Notes: generated from the sequence alone by a model not told the origin. 64,000 nucleotides of DNA from Streptomonospora sp. PA3 (GCF_009728995.1 NZ_VTZW01000009.1:126501-190500), one strand, 5' to 3'. Shown: positions 36,860 to 45,792, counted from the first letter of the stretch. Translations and numbers: made by a program.

Positions 36860-36879
36860 GCGGGGACTTAGGTCCCGAG
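36860..36879. promoter_or_regulatory. DevR/DosR (dormancy) box
   Basis: GCGGGGACTTAGGTCCCGAG matches the mycobacterial DosR consensus (TTSGGGACTWWAGTCCCSAA) at about 16 of 20 positions, with both GGGACT and GTCCC half-sites intact. It lies 83 bp upstream of the response-regulator start, suggesting autoregulation. Confidence 0.72.
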
Positions 36880-36961
36880 CGATTCGTGGCCTTCGGCGTT
36901 TCCCGGCGCGCCGCCTGCGGCTACCGTCGTAGCCGGGTAGCTATCGCGAGGGAGACGAGGC

Positions 36962-37645
36962 GTGATGACGACGGCAGGTGCGCCGACCGCAGAGCCCGGT
37001 TCCGAGCCGATCGGCGTCTTCCTGGTCGACGACCACGAAGTGGTCCGGCGCGGCGTGGCGGCCATGCTCGAAGGCGAGCCGGACATGCGCATCGTCGGAG
37101 AGGCCGGCACCGCCGAGCAGGCGCTCGCCCGCATCCCGCTCGCCTCGCCCGATGTGGCCGTCCTCGACGTCCGGCTGCCCGGGGGTTCCGGGGTGAGCGT
37201 GTGCCGCGAGATCCGGTCCGACCACCCGGGGATCGCGTGCCTGATGCTGACCTCCTTCGCCGACGACGACGCGCTCTACGACGCGGTGATGGCCGGAGCG
37301 GCGGGCTATGTCCTCAAGCAGATCCACGGCGCCGACCTGGTCGGCGCGGTGCGCACCGTCGCCGCCGGAGGGTCCCTGCTGGATCCCGCCAGCGCGGGGC
37401 GGATGCTGGACCGGCTGCGCGAAGGGCCGCCCGAGCCCGACCCCCTGGCCGAGCTCAGCCCGCAGGAGCGGCAGATCCTCGACCTGATCGGCGAGGGGAT
37501 GACCAACCGCCAGATCGGGGAGCGGCTGTACCTGGCCGAGAAGACGGTGAAGAACTACGTGTCCAGCCTGCTGTCCAAGCTGGACCTGAAGCGCCGCACC
37601 CAGGCGGCGATCCTCGTCGCGGAGCTGCGCAGCAAGCGGCGCTGA
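36962..37645 (+). CDS. NarL/LuxR-family response regulator, DevR/DosR-like
   Basis: A 227-aa regulator. Receiver domain: acidic pair in FLVDDHEVVRRGV, phospho-acceptor Asp69 in VAVLDVRLPGG, Thr/Lys switch residues in LMLTSF and VLKQI. The LuxR HTH (LSPQERQILDLIGEGMTNRQ, then LAEKTVKNYVSSLL) carries the Lys-Lys-Asn recognition pattern of DosR in TVKNYVS, and RRTQAA follows as in DosR. GTG 36962 or ATG 36965. A dormancy box lies upstream. The likely kinase partner is encoded convergently. Confidence 0.9.
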   Translation: MMTTAGAPTAEPGSEPIGVFLVDDHEVVRRGVAAMLEGEPDMRIVGEAGTAEQALARIPLASPDVAVLDVRLPGGSGVSVCREIRSDHPGIACLMLTSFADDDALYDAVMAGAAGYVLKQIHGADLVGAVRTVAAGGSLLDPASAGRMLDRLREGPPEPDPLAELSPQERQILDLIGEGMTNRQIGERLYLAEKTVKNYVSSLLSKLDLKRRTQAAILVAELRSKRR

Positions 37646-37710
37646 GGCCGCCCGTGCGGCACCGCTGATCCGGGCGCGACACGGGATGCCCCGCCCGGGT
37701 CCGCAGGGGC

Positions 37711-39438
37711 TCAGGCGGGCACCCGCGCGCCTGAGCCCTCCCGGCGGCTGTGCAGCGGCACGCTCCAGCGCAGCGCCGTGCCGCCGGAGGGGACGGGCTC
37801 GACGCTGAACTCGCCGCCGAGGGCCACCGCCCGCTCGGCCAGGTTGCGCAGACCGCTGCGGCGGCCGTTTTCGGAGATGCCGCGGCCGTTGTCGTCGACC
37901 TGCAGCGTGAGCCGGTCGTCGGCCTGCACCGACACGTGCACCTCCGAGGCGTCGGCGTGCCGGGCGACGTTGGACAGCGCCTCGCCGAGGACGGCCAGCA
38001 GCTGCTCGCCGACGTCCTCGGGCACCGAGGTGTCGATGGATCCCTCCAGCCGCACCCCCGGCTGGCAGCCCAGCGACCGGGCCGCGCTCTCGGCCGCGGT
38101 CAGGATGCGGTCGCGCAGCGAGGTGTGCTGCGGCTGGGAGGGCAGCTGGAGGGCGAAGACGGTGGAGCGGATCTCGCGGATGGTCTCGTCCAGGTCGTCG
38201 ATCGTGCGCTGCACGCGGTCGCCGGCTTCGGCGTCGCCGATCAGCCGCACCGTGCTCATCAGCGTCATGGCCGAGGCGAACAGCCGCTGGATCACCACGT
38301 CGTGCAGGTCCTTGGCGATGCGGTCGCGCTCCTCCAGCACCACCAGCCGCTCGGCGTCGCGGCGGGCCTCGGCCAGCTCCAGTGCGACCGCCGCCTGCGC
38401 GGAGAAGGCGTCGATCATCCGGCGCGTGGCCTCGTTGAAGGGCGAGCGGGGGCTCATCTTGCCCAGCAGCAGCACCCCGCGCGTGTGCTCGGGCGTGCCG
38501 ATGGGCACGAGCAGGCCCGGCCCGAATCCGCGGTGGGTGAGCATCGGGCAGTTGGCCTGGCGCAGGTCGGGGATGGTGGCGGGCTCGCCGTTGCGGTAGA
38601 CCCAGCCGCACTTGGTGTCGGTCATCGTGACCGGGCTGCCGATGATCTGGTCGGCGACCGGGCCGTCGGCGATCTCGGCGATGAGGTCGCGCTCGCGCGG
38701 CTCGGGCAGCAGCACCACGGCGACGTCGGCGTCGGACATCTCGCGCGACTGCTGGGCGAGGTAGCCGAGCACCTCGTCGCTGTCGGCGCCGGAGAGCAGG
38801 CGGGTGGTGACCTCGGTGGAGGAGGCCAGCCAGCGCTCCCGCAGCCGGGTCTCCTCATACAGCCGCGCGTTCTCGATGGCCACACCGGCCGCGGTGGCCA
38901 GCGCGGTGACGATGGCCTCGTCCTCCTCGTCGAAGTCCTCGCCGTTGCGCTTCTCGGTGAGGTAGAGGTTGCCGAAGACCTCCTCGCGCACCTGGATGGG
39001 CACGCCGAGGAAGGAGTGCATGCGCGGATGGCCCTCGGGGAAACCGTGGAAGTCGGGGTGCTCGGCGAGGTCGCTCAGCCGCAGCGCCGACCGGTCGCGG
39101 GTGGGCACGGAGAGGATGCCCTTGCCGTGCGGGAAGACGTGCATGCTCGCGGCCTGGTCGTCGGTGAGCCCGACGGGGATGAACTCGGCGAAGCGCCCGC
39201 CCTCGTCGAGCACGCCCAGGCCCGCGTAGCGCGCGTCGACAAGAGTGGCGGCGGCCTCGGCGAGCCGGCGCAGCACGGTGGCCAGGTCGAGGTCGCTGCC
39301 GATGGACAGGACCGCCTCCAGCAGGGAGTGCACGCGGTCGCGGGTGGACAGCGCGGACTCCAGCCGGATGTGGAGTTCGGAGATGAGCTCGTCCAGACGC
39401 ATCTTGGGGAGCAGGGAGCGTTCCGGGATGTCAGACAT
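37711..39438 (-). CDS. GAF-GAF sensor histidine kinase, DevS/DosT-like
   Basis: A 575-aa cytoplasmic kinase: GAF-A (about 48-193), GAF-B (about 218-357), HisKA_3 with phospho-acceptor His379 in RDRIAKDLHDVVIQRLF, and HATPase_c with DNGRGI. GAF-A contains FPEGHPRMHSFLGVPIQVRE, in line with the DevS region holding the haem-ligand His149; His137 here would be the equivalent. This suggests a haem-based O2/NO/CO or redox sensor. ATG 39438 has GGAGG 10 bp upstream. It is tail-to-tail with the response regulator, 65 bp apart. Confidence 0.9.
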   Translation of the reverse strand: MSDIPERSLLPKMRLDELISELHIRLESALSTRDRVHSLLEAVLSIGSDLDLATVLRRLAEAAATLVDARYAGLGVLDEGGRFAEFIPVGLTDDQAASMHVFPHGKGILSVPTRDRSALRLSDLAEHPDFHGFPEGHPRMHSFLGVPIQVREEVFGNLYLTEKRNGEDFDEEDEAIVTALATAAGVAIENARLYEETRLRERWLASSTEVTTRLLSGADSDEVLGYLAQQSREMSDADVAVVLLPEPRERDLIAEIADGPVADQIIGSPVTMTDTKCGWVYRNGEPATIPDLRQANCPMLTHRGFGPGLLVPIGTPEHTRGVLLLGKMSPRSPFNEATRRMIDAFSAQAAVALELAEARRDAERLVVLEERDRIAKDLHDVVIQRLFASAMTLMSTVRLIGDAEAGDRVQRTIDDLDETIREIRSTVFALQLPSQPQHTSLRDRILTAAESAARSLGCQPGVRLEGSIDTSVPEDVGEQLLAVLGEALSNVARHADASEVHVSVQADDRLTLQVDDNGRGISENGRRSGLRNLAERAVALGGEFSVEPVPSGGTALRWSVPLHSRREGSGARVPA

Positions 39439-40118
39439 CGGATGCACACCTCCGGGTGCATACGTTATCGCGGAGGGCGATCGTCGTGGCCGGAATCGGT
39501 GGAATCTGCGGGATCGGCGGAAACCGGGAGACAGGAGAGGGGCGTGCCCTGTCGCGGCCGCCGGGCGAGGTGGTCGAGCGGCGCCCTGTCACTGCAGGGC
39601 GCGGCAGACCGGTCTCCGGAAGGATACGGCACGTGTGACGGAGAATCATTCGCAAACAGCGGGAAACCGGAAACAGGGTGAGTGGATGGAAGGGCGGGGC
39701 GGGAGGGCGTCGGAGAGCGCGGCCTGGCGGCGAGGCGGCTGCGGGCCGGGCCGCGGCCCGGCCCGCGCTCGTCGTTGACCGGCCCTCGGCCGCTCGGGGA
39801 ACCTCCGGGGAACCGCCGCTGAAGAATCCTGGTAGGCGAAAGGTGCATACCGGAATATCCGGGACAGCGGCGCGAACGAAACCCCGCGTTTGGCGGTTGC
39901 TTCTCGTAGTGATCGTGCTACCGTCGCGTTCTGTTGGGGCCGAGCCCGGGTTTCGGGTAGTCGGTCGCGGCGGAACTCCGCGTCCGTAATCGGGGACATG
40001 ATGGGGTTCCGTCCGTCTCGGGACTCGATGTACGTTCGGCGGGCCGCAGCCCGCGGCCCGGAGTCGTCGCAGGCCCCCTTCGCCGCACTCGTCGACACTC
40101 GTCGAAAGGGAACCCGCA
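39439..40118. other. 680-bp intergenic region with a 26-bp palindrome
   Basis: This region holds upstream DNA of the kinase (minus) and of the secreted protein (plus). No gene is convincing. A perfect 26-bp GC palindrome (39741-39766) and a GCGCCCTG/CAGGGCGC hairpin near 39581-39602 suggest a transcript end or structured RNA. Confidence 0.45.
39741..39766. terminator. 26-bp perfect palindrome
   Basis: The 13-bp arm beginning GCGGGCCGGGCCG is exactly repeated in inverted form with no loop. It is too GC-rich for a typical operator and could be a terminator or cruciform. No gene ends nearby, so its partner transcript is unknown. Confidence 0.4.
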
Positions 40119-41234
40119 ATGCCGCGCACACACCGCTCGCGACGCGGAACACGCGTCGCCGCGGTCACGGGTGCGGCCGGGGTTCCCGCGAAGCTGTGGC
40201 CCTCGGCGCGCCGGTGGCTGGTCGTCGCCGGGCTGCTGTCCGGCGCCTGGTTCGCCGGGGCCGCCTGCGCCTCTGCGGACGAGACCGGGGCCGTTCTCGG
40301 CGAGACGGCGGCAGCGGTCCAGGAGGGCCAGGAGCAGGTCGCCGAGACCGCGCAGAAGGCGGATGCGCCTGATCCCGCGACCGGGTCGCAGGACCCGGGC
40401 GGGTCCGAGGGCGCCGGCTCCCGCCCGGGCCCGGCGGGCGACGCGGTGCAGGACGGCGCGGCCTCCGTGCAGGAGGGCGTCGGAACGCTCGCCGCCGACT
40501 CGCTCGGCACCCCGGCGTCCGGCGCCGGCTCCTCCGCCTCCACCGACCCCGCCGGCGAAACCGGTCGGCAGCGCCCGGCCGACTCCGGCGAGGCTCCGCA
40601 GGAGGCCGGCTCCGCCGCCGATCGGCTCAGCGGAGCCGTGGCGGCCGTCGGCAAGGTCGGCCGCGACGCGGGGCGCACCGTTCCCGTCTCCGTGGCCGCC
40701 TCGGGCGCGCCAGGTGCCGCGGACGCCGTGTCCGAAGCCCGTGCCGCCGGTCTTCACGGTATCGGCATGGGTTCGTTCGACCCGGTCGGCTTCGACGGCG
40801 CCGACATCCTTCCCGACCTCGGGATCGACCGCCCGGCCGGCCCCGCCGCCGGAGCCGAGCGCGCTCCGGGCGGTGCCGGCTCCGTATCGGCGGCGCGCGG
40901 CACCGGCGCGGCGCCGGCCGCCGAGGGCGGCGCACACGCGCACCCCGGCACCCCGGCCGTCGTCGGCTACGCGGGCTTCGCCCAGCCCGACCACGACGGC
41001 GCTTCCGGCGGCGACGAGTCCGAGCCCCGCGACGCCGGCACCGACCGCCCCGAGGCGGCCGCCGCTGTCGGCTCGGCGGTGAACACCCCTCAGCCCGGCG
41101 GCGGCGTGTGCGCCGGGTACCTCCCCGCGGCGGCCTCCGCCGCCCCGGCAGCGGGCCGCCTCCTGTGCGCCCGCCAGGCTCTCGCCGACGCCCCGCAGGA
41201 CCTCGGCGAGCAGCCGACCTTCTCTCCCGACTAG
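40119..41234 (+). CDS. secreted low-complexity protein, unknown
   Basis: A 371-aa protein with basic N-terminus, a hydrophobic core (WLVVAGLLSGAWFAGAAC) and probable cleavage after ASA near residue 53. The mature part is rich in Ala, Gly, Glu, Asp and Pro, with VQEG-type amphipathic stretches (AAAVQEGQEQVAETAQ) and little predicted structure. Only the C-terminus has cysteines (VCAGYL and RLLCARQ), possibly one disulfide. ATG 40119 follows AAAGGG. It precedes a second secreted repeat protein; the two may belong to one cell-surface system. Confidence 0.7.
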   Translation: MPRTHRSRRGTRVAAVTGAAGVPAKLWPSARRWLVVAGLLSGAWFAGAACASADETGAVLGETAAAVQEGQEQVAETAQKADAPDPATGSQDPGGSEGAGSRPGPAGDAVQDGAASVQEGVGTLAADSLGTPASGAGSSASTDPAGETGRQRPADSGEAPQEAGSAADRLSGAVAAVGKVGRDAGRTVPVSVAASGAPGAADAVSEARAAGLHGIGMGSFDPVGFDGADILPDLGIDRPAGPAAGAERAPGGAGSVSAARGTGAAPAAEGGAHAHPGTPAVVGYAGFAQPDHDGASGGDESEPRDAGTDRPEAAAAVGSAVNTPQPGGGVCAGYLPAAASAAPAAGRLLCARQALADAPQDLGEQPTFSPD

Positions 41235-41614
41235 GACCGCCCGCCCGGGACTCTGCGATCGCCCCGCACTCCGCGGCCCGAATCGCACGCCCCGTCTGGC
41301 ACCCGGCCCATCGGTCCAGCGGCATTCGCCCTCTGGGGGCTGACGTGAGCCCCGTGCCCGTGATCCGCGGCGAGTCTCCTCGCCCCCGGCACGAGGTTCA
41401 CGTCAGCCCGAGGTCCGCCAGATCCTCAGGTTGATCCCGGCATCCACCGTCCCTGCCAGCCACGCACGGACGCGGAGCCCCCGGGAGGAGTCCCCGAAGT
41501 CATCCCAGAACCCGCCGTGGGGGCCTCTGGCCAGGGCGCCCAAGCGGGAAATACGGACACACAAAGTCCATCCCCAAAAGCAACCGAAATCCAGACGATC
41601 CGGAAGGACGTTCC
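41235..41614. other. 380-bp gap with a long imperfect hairpin
   Basis: No gene is seen. A hairpin at 41340-41406 divides the gap; the 3' part is the leader of the repeat-protein gene, ending in CGGAAGGACGTTCC before the ATG. Confidence 0.5.
41340..41406. terminator. imperfect long hairpin
   Basis: CTGACGTGA-CC-CGTGCC (from 41340) and its inverse ending CACGTCAG (41406) match at about 18 of 20 bases with a large loop. It could end the first secreted-protein transcript or act in the leader of the next. Confidence 0.45.
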
Positions 41615-43243
41615 ATGTTCCAGTTCGCTCGCCAGTCCGCCAAGGCCGTTCTCGTGGCGGCCAGTGCCGCGGGTATCGCCGCTCTCGGCGCAGGTACCGC
41701 CGGAGCCGACAACCTCGGCGCGCTGAGCGCAACTGACTCCCTGCCGCAGACCCCTGTCAACGCCGACCTGCCCGCCGGGCTGGGCGGCGGCGCGTCGTCG
41801 CTGGTCTCCAAGGTGCAGCAGGCCGACCTGCGGGGCGTCGCGCCCGCACCCGGCACGGAGAACCTGACCACCCCCGTCGGCAACCTGTCGCAGGTGGGCC
41901 CGCAGGCCCAGGCCCAGCTCGACGCCGTGCACAACGTGCTCGACGGCGCCCGCAACACCGTCGGCCTGCGCCACACCGTCCACCAGACAGCCAAGCCGGT
42001 CACGCCGGGGACCCTCCACCAGGTCACCAAGCCGGTCACACCGGGCACCGTCCACCAGGCGGCCAACGGTGTGGTGCCGGGCGGTCTGGGCGGTGTCGTG
42101 CCGCTGGGCACGGTCAAGGGGCTGCTGGGCGGCGCCACCAGCACGCTGCCGCTGAACCACGGCGTGGTCCACGAGACCGCCCACCAGGCTGTCGGCCAGG
42201 CCAAGGGCACGGTCGGTCCGGCCGAGGAGACGGTCCACCAGACCGCCCACGAGACGGTCGGCCAGGCCAAGGGCACGGCCGAGCAGGCCAAGGACTCGGT
42301 CCACCCGACCGCCCACGGCGCCGTCGGCCAGGCCCACGGGGCCCTCCACCAGGCCGGGGGCGCCGCGCACGGCACGGTGCACCAGGCGGCCAACGGTGTG
42401 GTGCCGGGCGGCCTGGGCGGCGTGGTGCCGCTGGGCACGGTCAAGGGGCTGCTGGGCGGCGCCACCAGCACGCTGCCGCTGAACAACGAGGTCGTCCCCC
42501 AGGCCGCGCCGGTCGACGGGGCCGCGGGCACGGTGCACCAGGCGGCCAACGGTGTGGTGCCGGGCGGCCTGGGCGGCGTGGTGCCGCTGGGCACGGTCAA
42601 GGGGCTGCTGGGCGGCGCCACCAGCACGCTGCCGCTGAACAACGAGGTCGTCCCCCAGGCCGCGCCGGTCGACGGAGTCGCCACCACCCTGCCCGCCTAC
42701 GACGTCGTGCCCGACCAGGACCCCCTGGGCATGCTGCCCACCGGCCAGGTGACCGGCCTGCTCGGCGACGGCGCCTTCTCCATGGTGCCGATCGACAGCG
42801 CCGCCGAGACGCTGCCGCTGAGCAACGAACTGCCCAGCGAGTCCTCCATCGAGGGCGCGCCCGCCGAGATCGCCGGGGAGGCCGTGGGCACAGCGGTCGA
42901 GCAGACCGCCGGCGCGGCGCTGCCCGAGACCGCCGACAAGGTCGACAGCCTCGCCAACGAGCTGCCCGCCCCCTCCACCGAGGGCGTGACCGAGCAGCTG
43001 CCCGAGACCCCGGTCTCCGTCGAGGGGGTCGACACCGAGGCCGTCGAGGCGGCCGTCCCCGCCACCGGCCAGGTGCAGGACACCGTGGGCACCGTCACCG
43101 AGCAGGCCCCCTCCCTGGGCGAGGTGACCGAGAAGGTCGACGTCAGCGAGGCGACCGGCGACGTCGCCCAGGCCGCGGCCGAGGGCGCCGGCGCCACCGG
43201 CGCCGTGGACGTCGTCGAGGGCGTCGGCACCCCCGCGCTCTAA
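41615..43243 (+). CDS. secreted repeat protein with His-rich segment, unknown
   Basis: A 542-aa protein. A signal peptide (about 1-31, cleavage near AGA-DN) is followed by a core with three copies of a 38-residue unit (GTVHQAANGVVPGGLGGV...STLPLN), two of them in tandem as 52-residue repeats. Between copy 1 and 2 lies an HxTAHxxVGQAKG-type repeat region with many His residues. The C-terminal 170 residues are acidic, with LSNELPS/LANELPA echoes. No LPXTG or membrane anchor is seen. ATG 41615 follows GGAAGGA. No known family recognised; a role in the envelope or spore surface is a guess. Confidence 0.72.
   Translation: MFQFARQSAKAVLVAASAAGIAALGAGTAGADNLGALSATDSLPQTPVNADLPAGLGGGASSLVSKVQQADLRGVAPAPGTENLTTPVGNLSQVGPQAQAQLDAVHNVLDGARNTVGLRHTVHQTAKPVTPGTLHQVTKPVTPGTVHQAANGVVPGGLGGVVPLGTVKGLLGGATSTLPLNHGVVHETAHQAVGQAKGTVGPAEETVHQTAHETVGQAKGTAEQAKDSVHPTAHGAVGQAHGALHQAGGAAHGTVHQAANGVVPGGLGGVVPLGTVKGLLGGATSTLPLNNEVVPQAAPVDGAAGTVHQAANGVVPGGLGGVVPLGTVKGLLGGATSTLPLNNEVVPQAAPVDGVATTLPAYDVVPDQDPLGMLPTGQVTGLLGDGAFSMVPIDSAAETLPLSNELPSESSIEGAPAEIAGEAVGTAVEQTAGAALPETADKVDSLANELPAPSTEGVTEQLPETPVSVEGVDTEAVEAAVPATGQVQDTVGTVTEQAPSLGEVTEKVDVSEATGDVAQAAAEGAGATGAVDVVEGVGTPAL
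42044..42157 (+). repeat. repeat unit 1 of the secreted repeat protein
   Basis: About 114 bp, closely similar to the units at 42371 and 42527 but with several silent differences and ending in a different residue (His rather than Asn), so it is an older copy. Confidence 0.8.
42371..42676 (+). repeat. two tandem 156-bp direct repeats
   Basis: 42371-42526 and 42527-42676 are identical over about 149 bp and encode identical 50-residue segments. Such identity in DNA points to recent duplication or gene conversion and is prone to copy-number change. Confidence 0.9.
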
Positions 43244-43633
43244 GCGACCGCGCGGTCCGACCACCGGAGCGCGCCGATCCGGGCGCTCCGCTGCAAGCCA
43301 TCTGACCGTGCACCGCGGCCGATCCGTCGGGGCCGCGGTGCACGCCGGCCCCGGGCGACGGGGAGCCGGCCGGACGCGACGCCCTGGGAACTGTGGGGGT
43401 TCCCAGGTCGGATTCCCGGCCCGCACCGTCCGCCCGGGGCCTTTCCCATGTCCGCAGACCGGGCGCGCCTTTGGTGGGGGCGCGCCGTACTTCGGCCCGT
43501 GGAACCGGGGTCCAAGCCGCCTGGCCGCCGATCGGCAGCCCGAGGAGCGCGTTCGCGAAGGCTGCCCGCAGCCGAGGAGGGCGGACTGAAGCCGCCCCCT
43601 CTGGGACTCGGTGCCTGTACCCGGCACCGGCGG
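43244..43633. other. 390-bp convergent intergenic region
   Basis: Between the repeat protein (+) and an AraC gene (-). Apart from the two hairpins at 43265-43344 no feature is seen in the remaining 290 bp. Confidence 0.5.
43265..43344 (+). terminator. double hairpin terminator
   Basis: An 8-bp stem (CGGAGCGC/GCGCTCCG, 43265-43290) is followed by a 14-bp perfect stem (43307-43320 with 43331-43344, CGTGCACCGCGGCC). They lie 20-100 bp after the repeat protein gene. Confidence 0.7.
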
Positions 43634-44590
43634 TCACCTCCGGCCGCGGTGGCTTCGCGGACTGACCCCGCGGGAGCGCTTGAAGGCGGCGCTGAACGCG
43701 AACGCGCTGCCGTAGCCCACGCGGCGGGCTATGGCGTCGACGGTGGTGTCGGAGTTCTCCAGCAGATCGGCGGCCAGGTCGATGCGCCACTCGGTGAGGA
43801 AGGCCATCGGCGGCACGCCGACGAGGTCGGTGAAGCGGCGGGCCAACGTCGCTCGCGACACTCCGGCATGCCCGGCGAGCGCGCCCACCGTCCAGGGGTG
43901 GTCCGGACGGCTGTGCATCAGTCGCAGGACCGGGCCGACGACCGGATCCCCGCCGGCCCGGTACCAGGGTGGCGCGCGGGAATCCGGCCGGACGAACCAG
44001 ACGCGCAGGACGGCGACCACCAGCAGGTCCAGAAGCCGGTGGAGCACGAGATCCTGACCGGGCGCGTCTCGCACGGCCTCCTCGGCGAGCCGCGACACGA
44101 GCGCGGATTCTCGGTGGGCGGCCTCGGGGACGACCGCGAGCGGGGGCAGAGCGCTGAGCAGTCGCGTGGCGACCTCGCCCGGGCGCCGGTACTTGCCGAC
44201 CAGCAGCACCGATGGGCCACCCGCGCCGTCGTCGCGGGCCGCCGTGCCGTTGGCCCAGGTGCGCACACCGGTGTCCGCCATCTCGCGCGGCTTCGCACCG
44301 ACCGGTGTCGTCCGCCGGGGGCCGGGCCCGACCACCACCTGGACCGGGGTACGCGGATCGTCGGCGAAGGTGAACGCATCGGGGCCGCGCATCATCGCGA
44401 TGTCGCCCGCGCCGAGCCGGACCGCTTCGCCGCCGCTGGGAACGGCCCAAGGCCTCCCCCGCACCACGGCCACGACGCTGAGCGGTGCCCCGTCCCGAAC
44501 CTGCACCGACCACGGCGAGCTCTGCACGGTCCGCAGCACGAACGCGCCCCGGGCCTTGGCTCCGTCGAGCAGGATCGACAAAGGGTCCAC
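43634..44590 (-). CDS. AraC-family regulator with cupin-type N-terminal domain
   Basis: A 318-aa protein: Cupin_6-like sensor region (VQVRDGAPLSVVAVVRGRPW, VRLGAGDIAMMRGPDAFTFA) and C-terminal AraC HTH pair (WTVGALAGHAGVSRATLARR, ARRVGYGSAFAFSAAFKRSR). The Cupin_6/AraC group commonly represses or activates a divergent oxidoreductase gene. GTG 44590 has only a weak ribosome site. It lies 81 bp from the divergent NmrA-like gene, and CGCAGT...ACTGCG is an inverted repeat in that gap. Confidence 0.87.
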   Translation of the reverse strand: MDPLSILLDGAKARGAFVLRTVQSSPWSVQVRDGAPLSVVAVVRGRPWAVPSGGEAVRLGAGDIAMMRGPDAFTFADDPRTPVQVVVGPGPRRTTPVGAKPREMADTGVRTWANGTAARDDGAGGPSVLLVGKYRRPGEVATRLLSALPPLAVVPEAAHRESALVSRLAEEAVRDAPGQDLVLHRLLDLLVVAVLRVWFVRPDSRAPPWYRAGGDPVVGPVLRLMHSRPDHPWTVGALAGHAGVSRATLARRFTDLVGVPPMAFLTEWRIDLAADLLENSDTTVDAIARRVGYGSAFAFSAAFKRSRGVSPRSHRGRR

Positions 44591-44671
44591 CCGCGCAGTC
44601 TAAGACGCGGAATTATGGAACTGCGAGCTTCGATCATGGCCCGCGGCCCGGCGTTGCGATGGACTGGCGGC

Positions 44672-45532
44672 ATGACGGCGACGGTATCGAGGACGCTGGT
44701 CCTCGCGGGGACAGGGAAGACCGGGCGCCGCGTCGTGTCCGGTCTCGCGGCGCGCGGCTTTCCGGTACGGGTCGGCTCGCGGCGCGCCGATCCGCCCTTC
44801 GACTGGCAGGACGACACCACGTGGGAGCCCGCACTACGGGGCGTGGACGCGGCTTATGTGGCCTTCTATCCGGACGCGGCGTTCCCCGGCGCGGCCGGGA
44901 CTGTGGGCGCCTTCGCGAACTTGGCGGTGGCCTGCGGGGTTCGGCGCCTTGTTCTGCTGGCGGACCGCGGTGCCGCCGAGGCCGAGCGGTGCGAACAGGC
45001 GGTGCGGGACGCGGGTGCGGAGTGGACCGTGGTGCGGGCGGGGTTCATCACGCAGAACTTCAGCGAGGCGTTCCTGGCGGAACTGGTGCGGGCCGGTGTG
45101 GTCGCGCTTCCGGTCGGCGACGTCGGAGAGCCCTTCACCGACGCCGAGGACATCGCCGATGTCGCGGTCGCCGCGCTGACCGGGGACGGCCATGCCGGCC
45201 GGATCCACGACGTGACCGGACCCCGGCTGCTCACCTTCGCCGATGCCGTCGGCGAGATAGCCGCCGCGGCCCGCCGGGAGGTCCGCTATCTGCCGGTCAC
45301 GCCCGAGCGGTTCGTCGCGGCGCTGACCGGACGGGGCGTGCCCGCCGAGTACGCGACGCAGTTGGCCGGCCTGTTGGCCGAGGTATTCGACGGGCGCCGG
45401 GCCGAGGTGACCGACACCGTCGAGCGCGTTCTCGGTCGGCCGCCCCGCGACTTCGCGGACTACGCGCGCGAGGCGGCCGCAACCGGTGTCTGGGACGCTC
45501 CTCCGGGCCCACCGGCGGAGCCGTACGCGTGA
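44672..45532 (+). CDS. NmrA/atypical-SDR NAD(P)-binding protein
   Basis: A 286-aa protein. The Rossmann motif LVLAGTGKTGRRVV is at the N-terminus, which supports ATG 44672 over 44615. VLLADRGAAEAERCEQAVRD and WTVVRAGFITQNFSE are typical of NmrA-like and quinone oxidoreductase-like sensors; the YxxxK motif of classical SDRs is absent. Paired divergently with the AraC regulator, its likely controller. Substrate unknown. Confidence 0.85.
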   Translation: MTATVSRTLVLAGTGKTGRRVVSGLAARGFPVRVGSRRADPPFDWQDDTTWEPALRGVDAAYVAFYPDAAFPGAAGTVGAFANLAVACGVRRLVLLADRGAAEAERCEQAVRDAGAEWTVVRAGFITQNFSEAFLAELVRAGVVALPVGDVGEPFTDAEDIADVAVAALTGDGHAGRIHDVTGPRLLTFADAVGEIAAAARREVRYLPVTPERFVAALTGRGVPAEYATQLAGLLAEVFDGRRAEVTDTVERVLGRPPRDFADYAREAAATGVWDAPPGPPAEPYA

Positions 45533-45701
45533 CCGGGACGAGGAGGACCGCGGCCCGGCCGCCGCCCTTCGGCCGCCCGGCGACCCGTAAGCCGGCGGCG
45601 CTCCCGACCGTGTCGCCCGCCGGCCCGGCCTGAGTCCGGGCGACCGGCTTCGGGCTGCATGCTGCGGCCGGATACCGCGATCGTGCATCCGCCCGGCACG
45701 A

Positions 45702-45747
45702 AGCGGGGCCCGGCCCCACCGGCTGTTCGGTGGGACCGGGCCCCGCT
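45702..45747. terminator. 20-bp near-perfect hairpin
   Basis: 45702-45721 pairs with 45728-45747 (AGCGGGGCCCGG on the left arm) with a single mismatch and a 6-nt loop. It lies between convergent NmrA-like and L,D-transpeptidase genes. Confidence 0.8.
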
Positions 45748-45792
45748 GTCGTCTGGAGGAGCGGGCGCCCGCCCGATCGGGCGCCGCGCGGG

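Noticed and set aside
41407-41614. c-di-AMP (ydaO-type) riboswitch before the secreted repeat protein
   Set aside because: I looked for the conserved ydaO segments because such switches precede secreted wall enzymes in actinomycetes, but did not find them.
42044-42676. CRISPR-like array
   Set aside because: The repeats are 114-156 bp, in-frame and coding, with no short regular spacers.
41426-43627. 733-aa minus-strand ORF opposite the repeat protein
   Set aside because: It repeats only because the plus-strand gene does. The plus frame has a signal peptide and ribosome site; the minus frame has neither.
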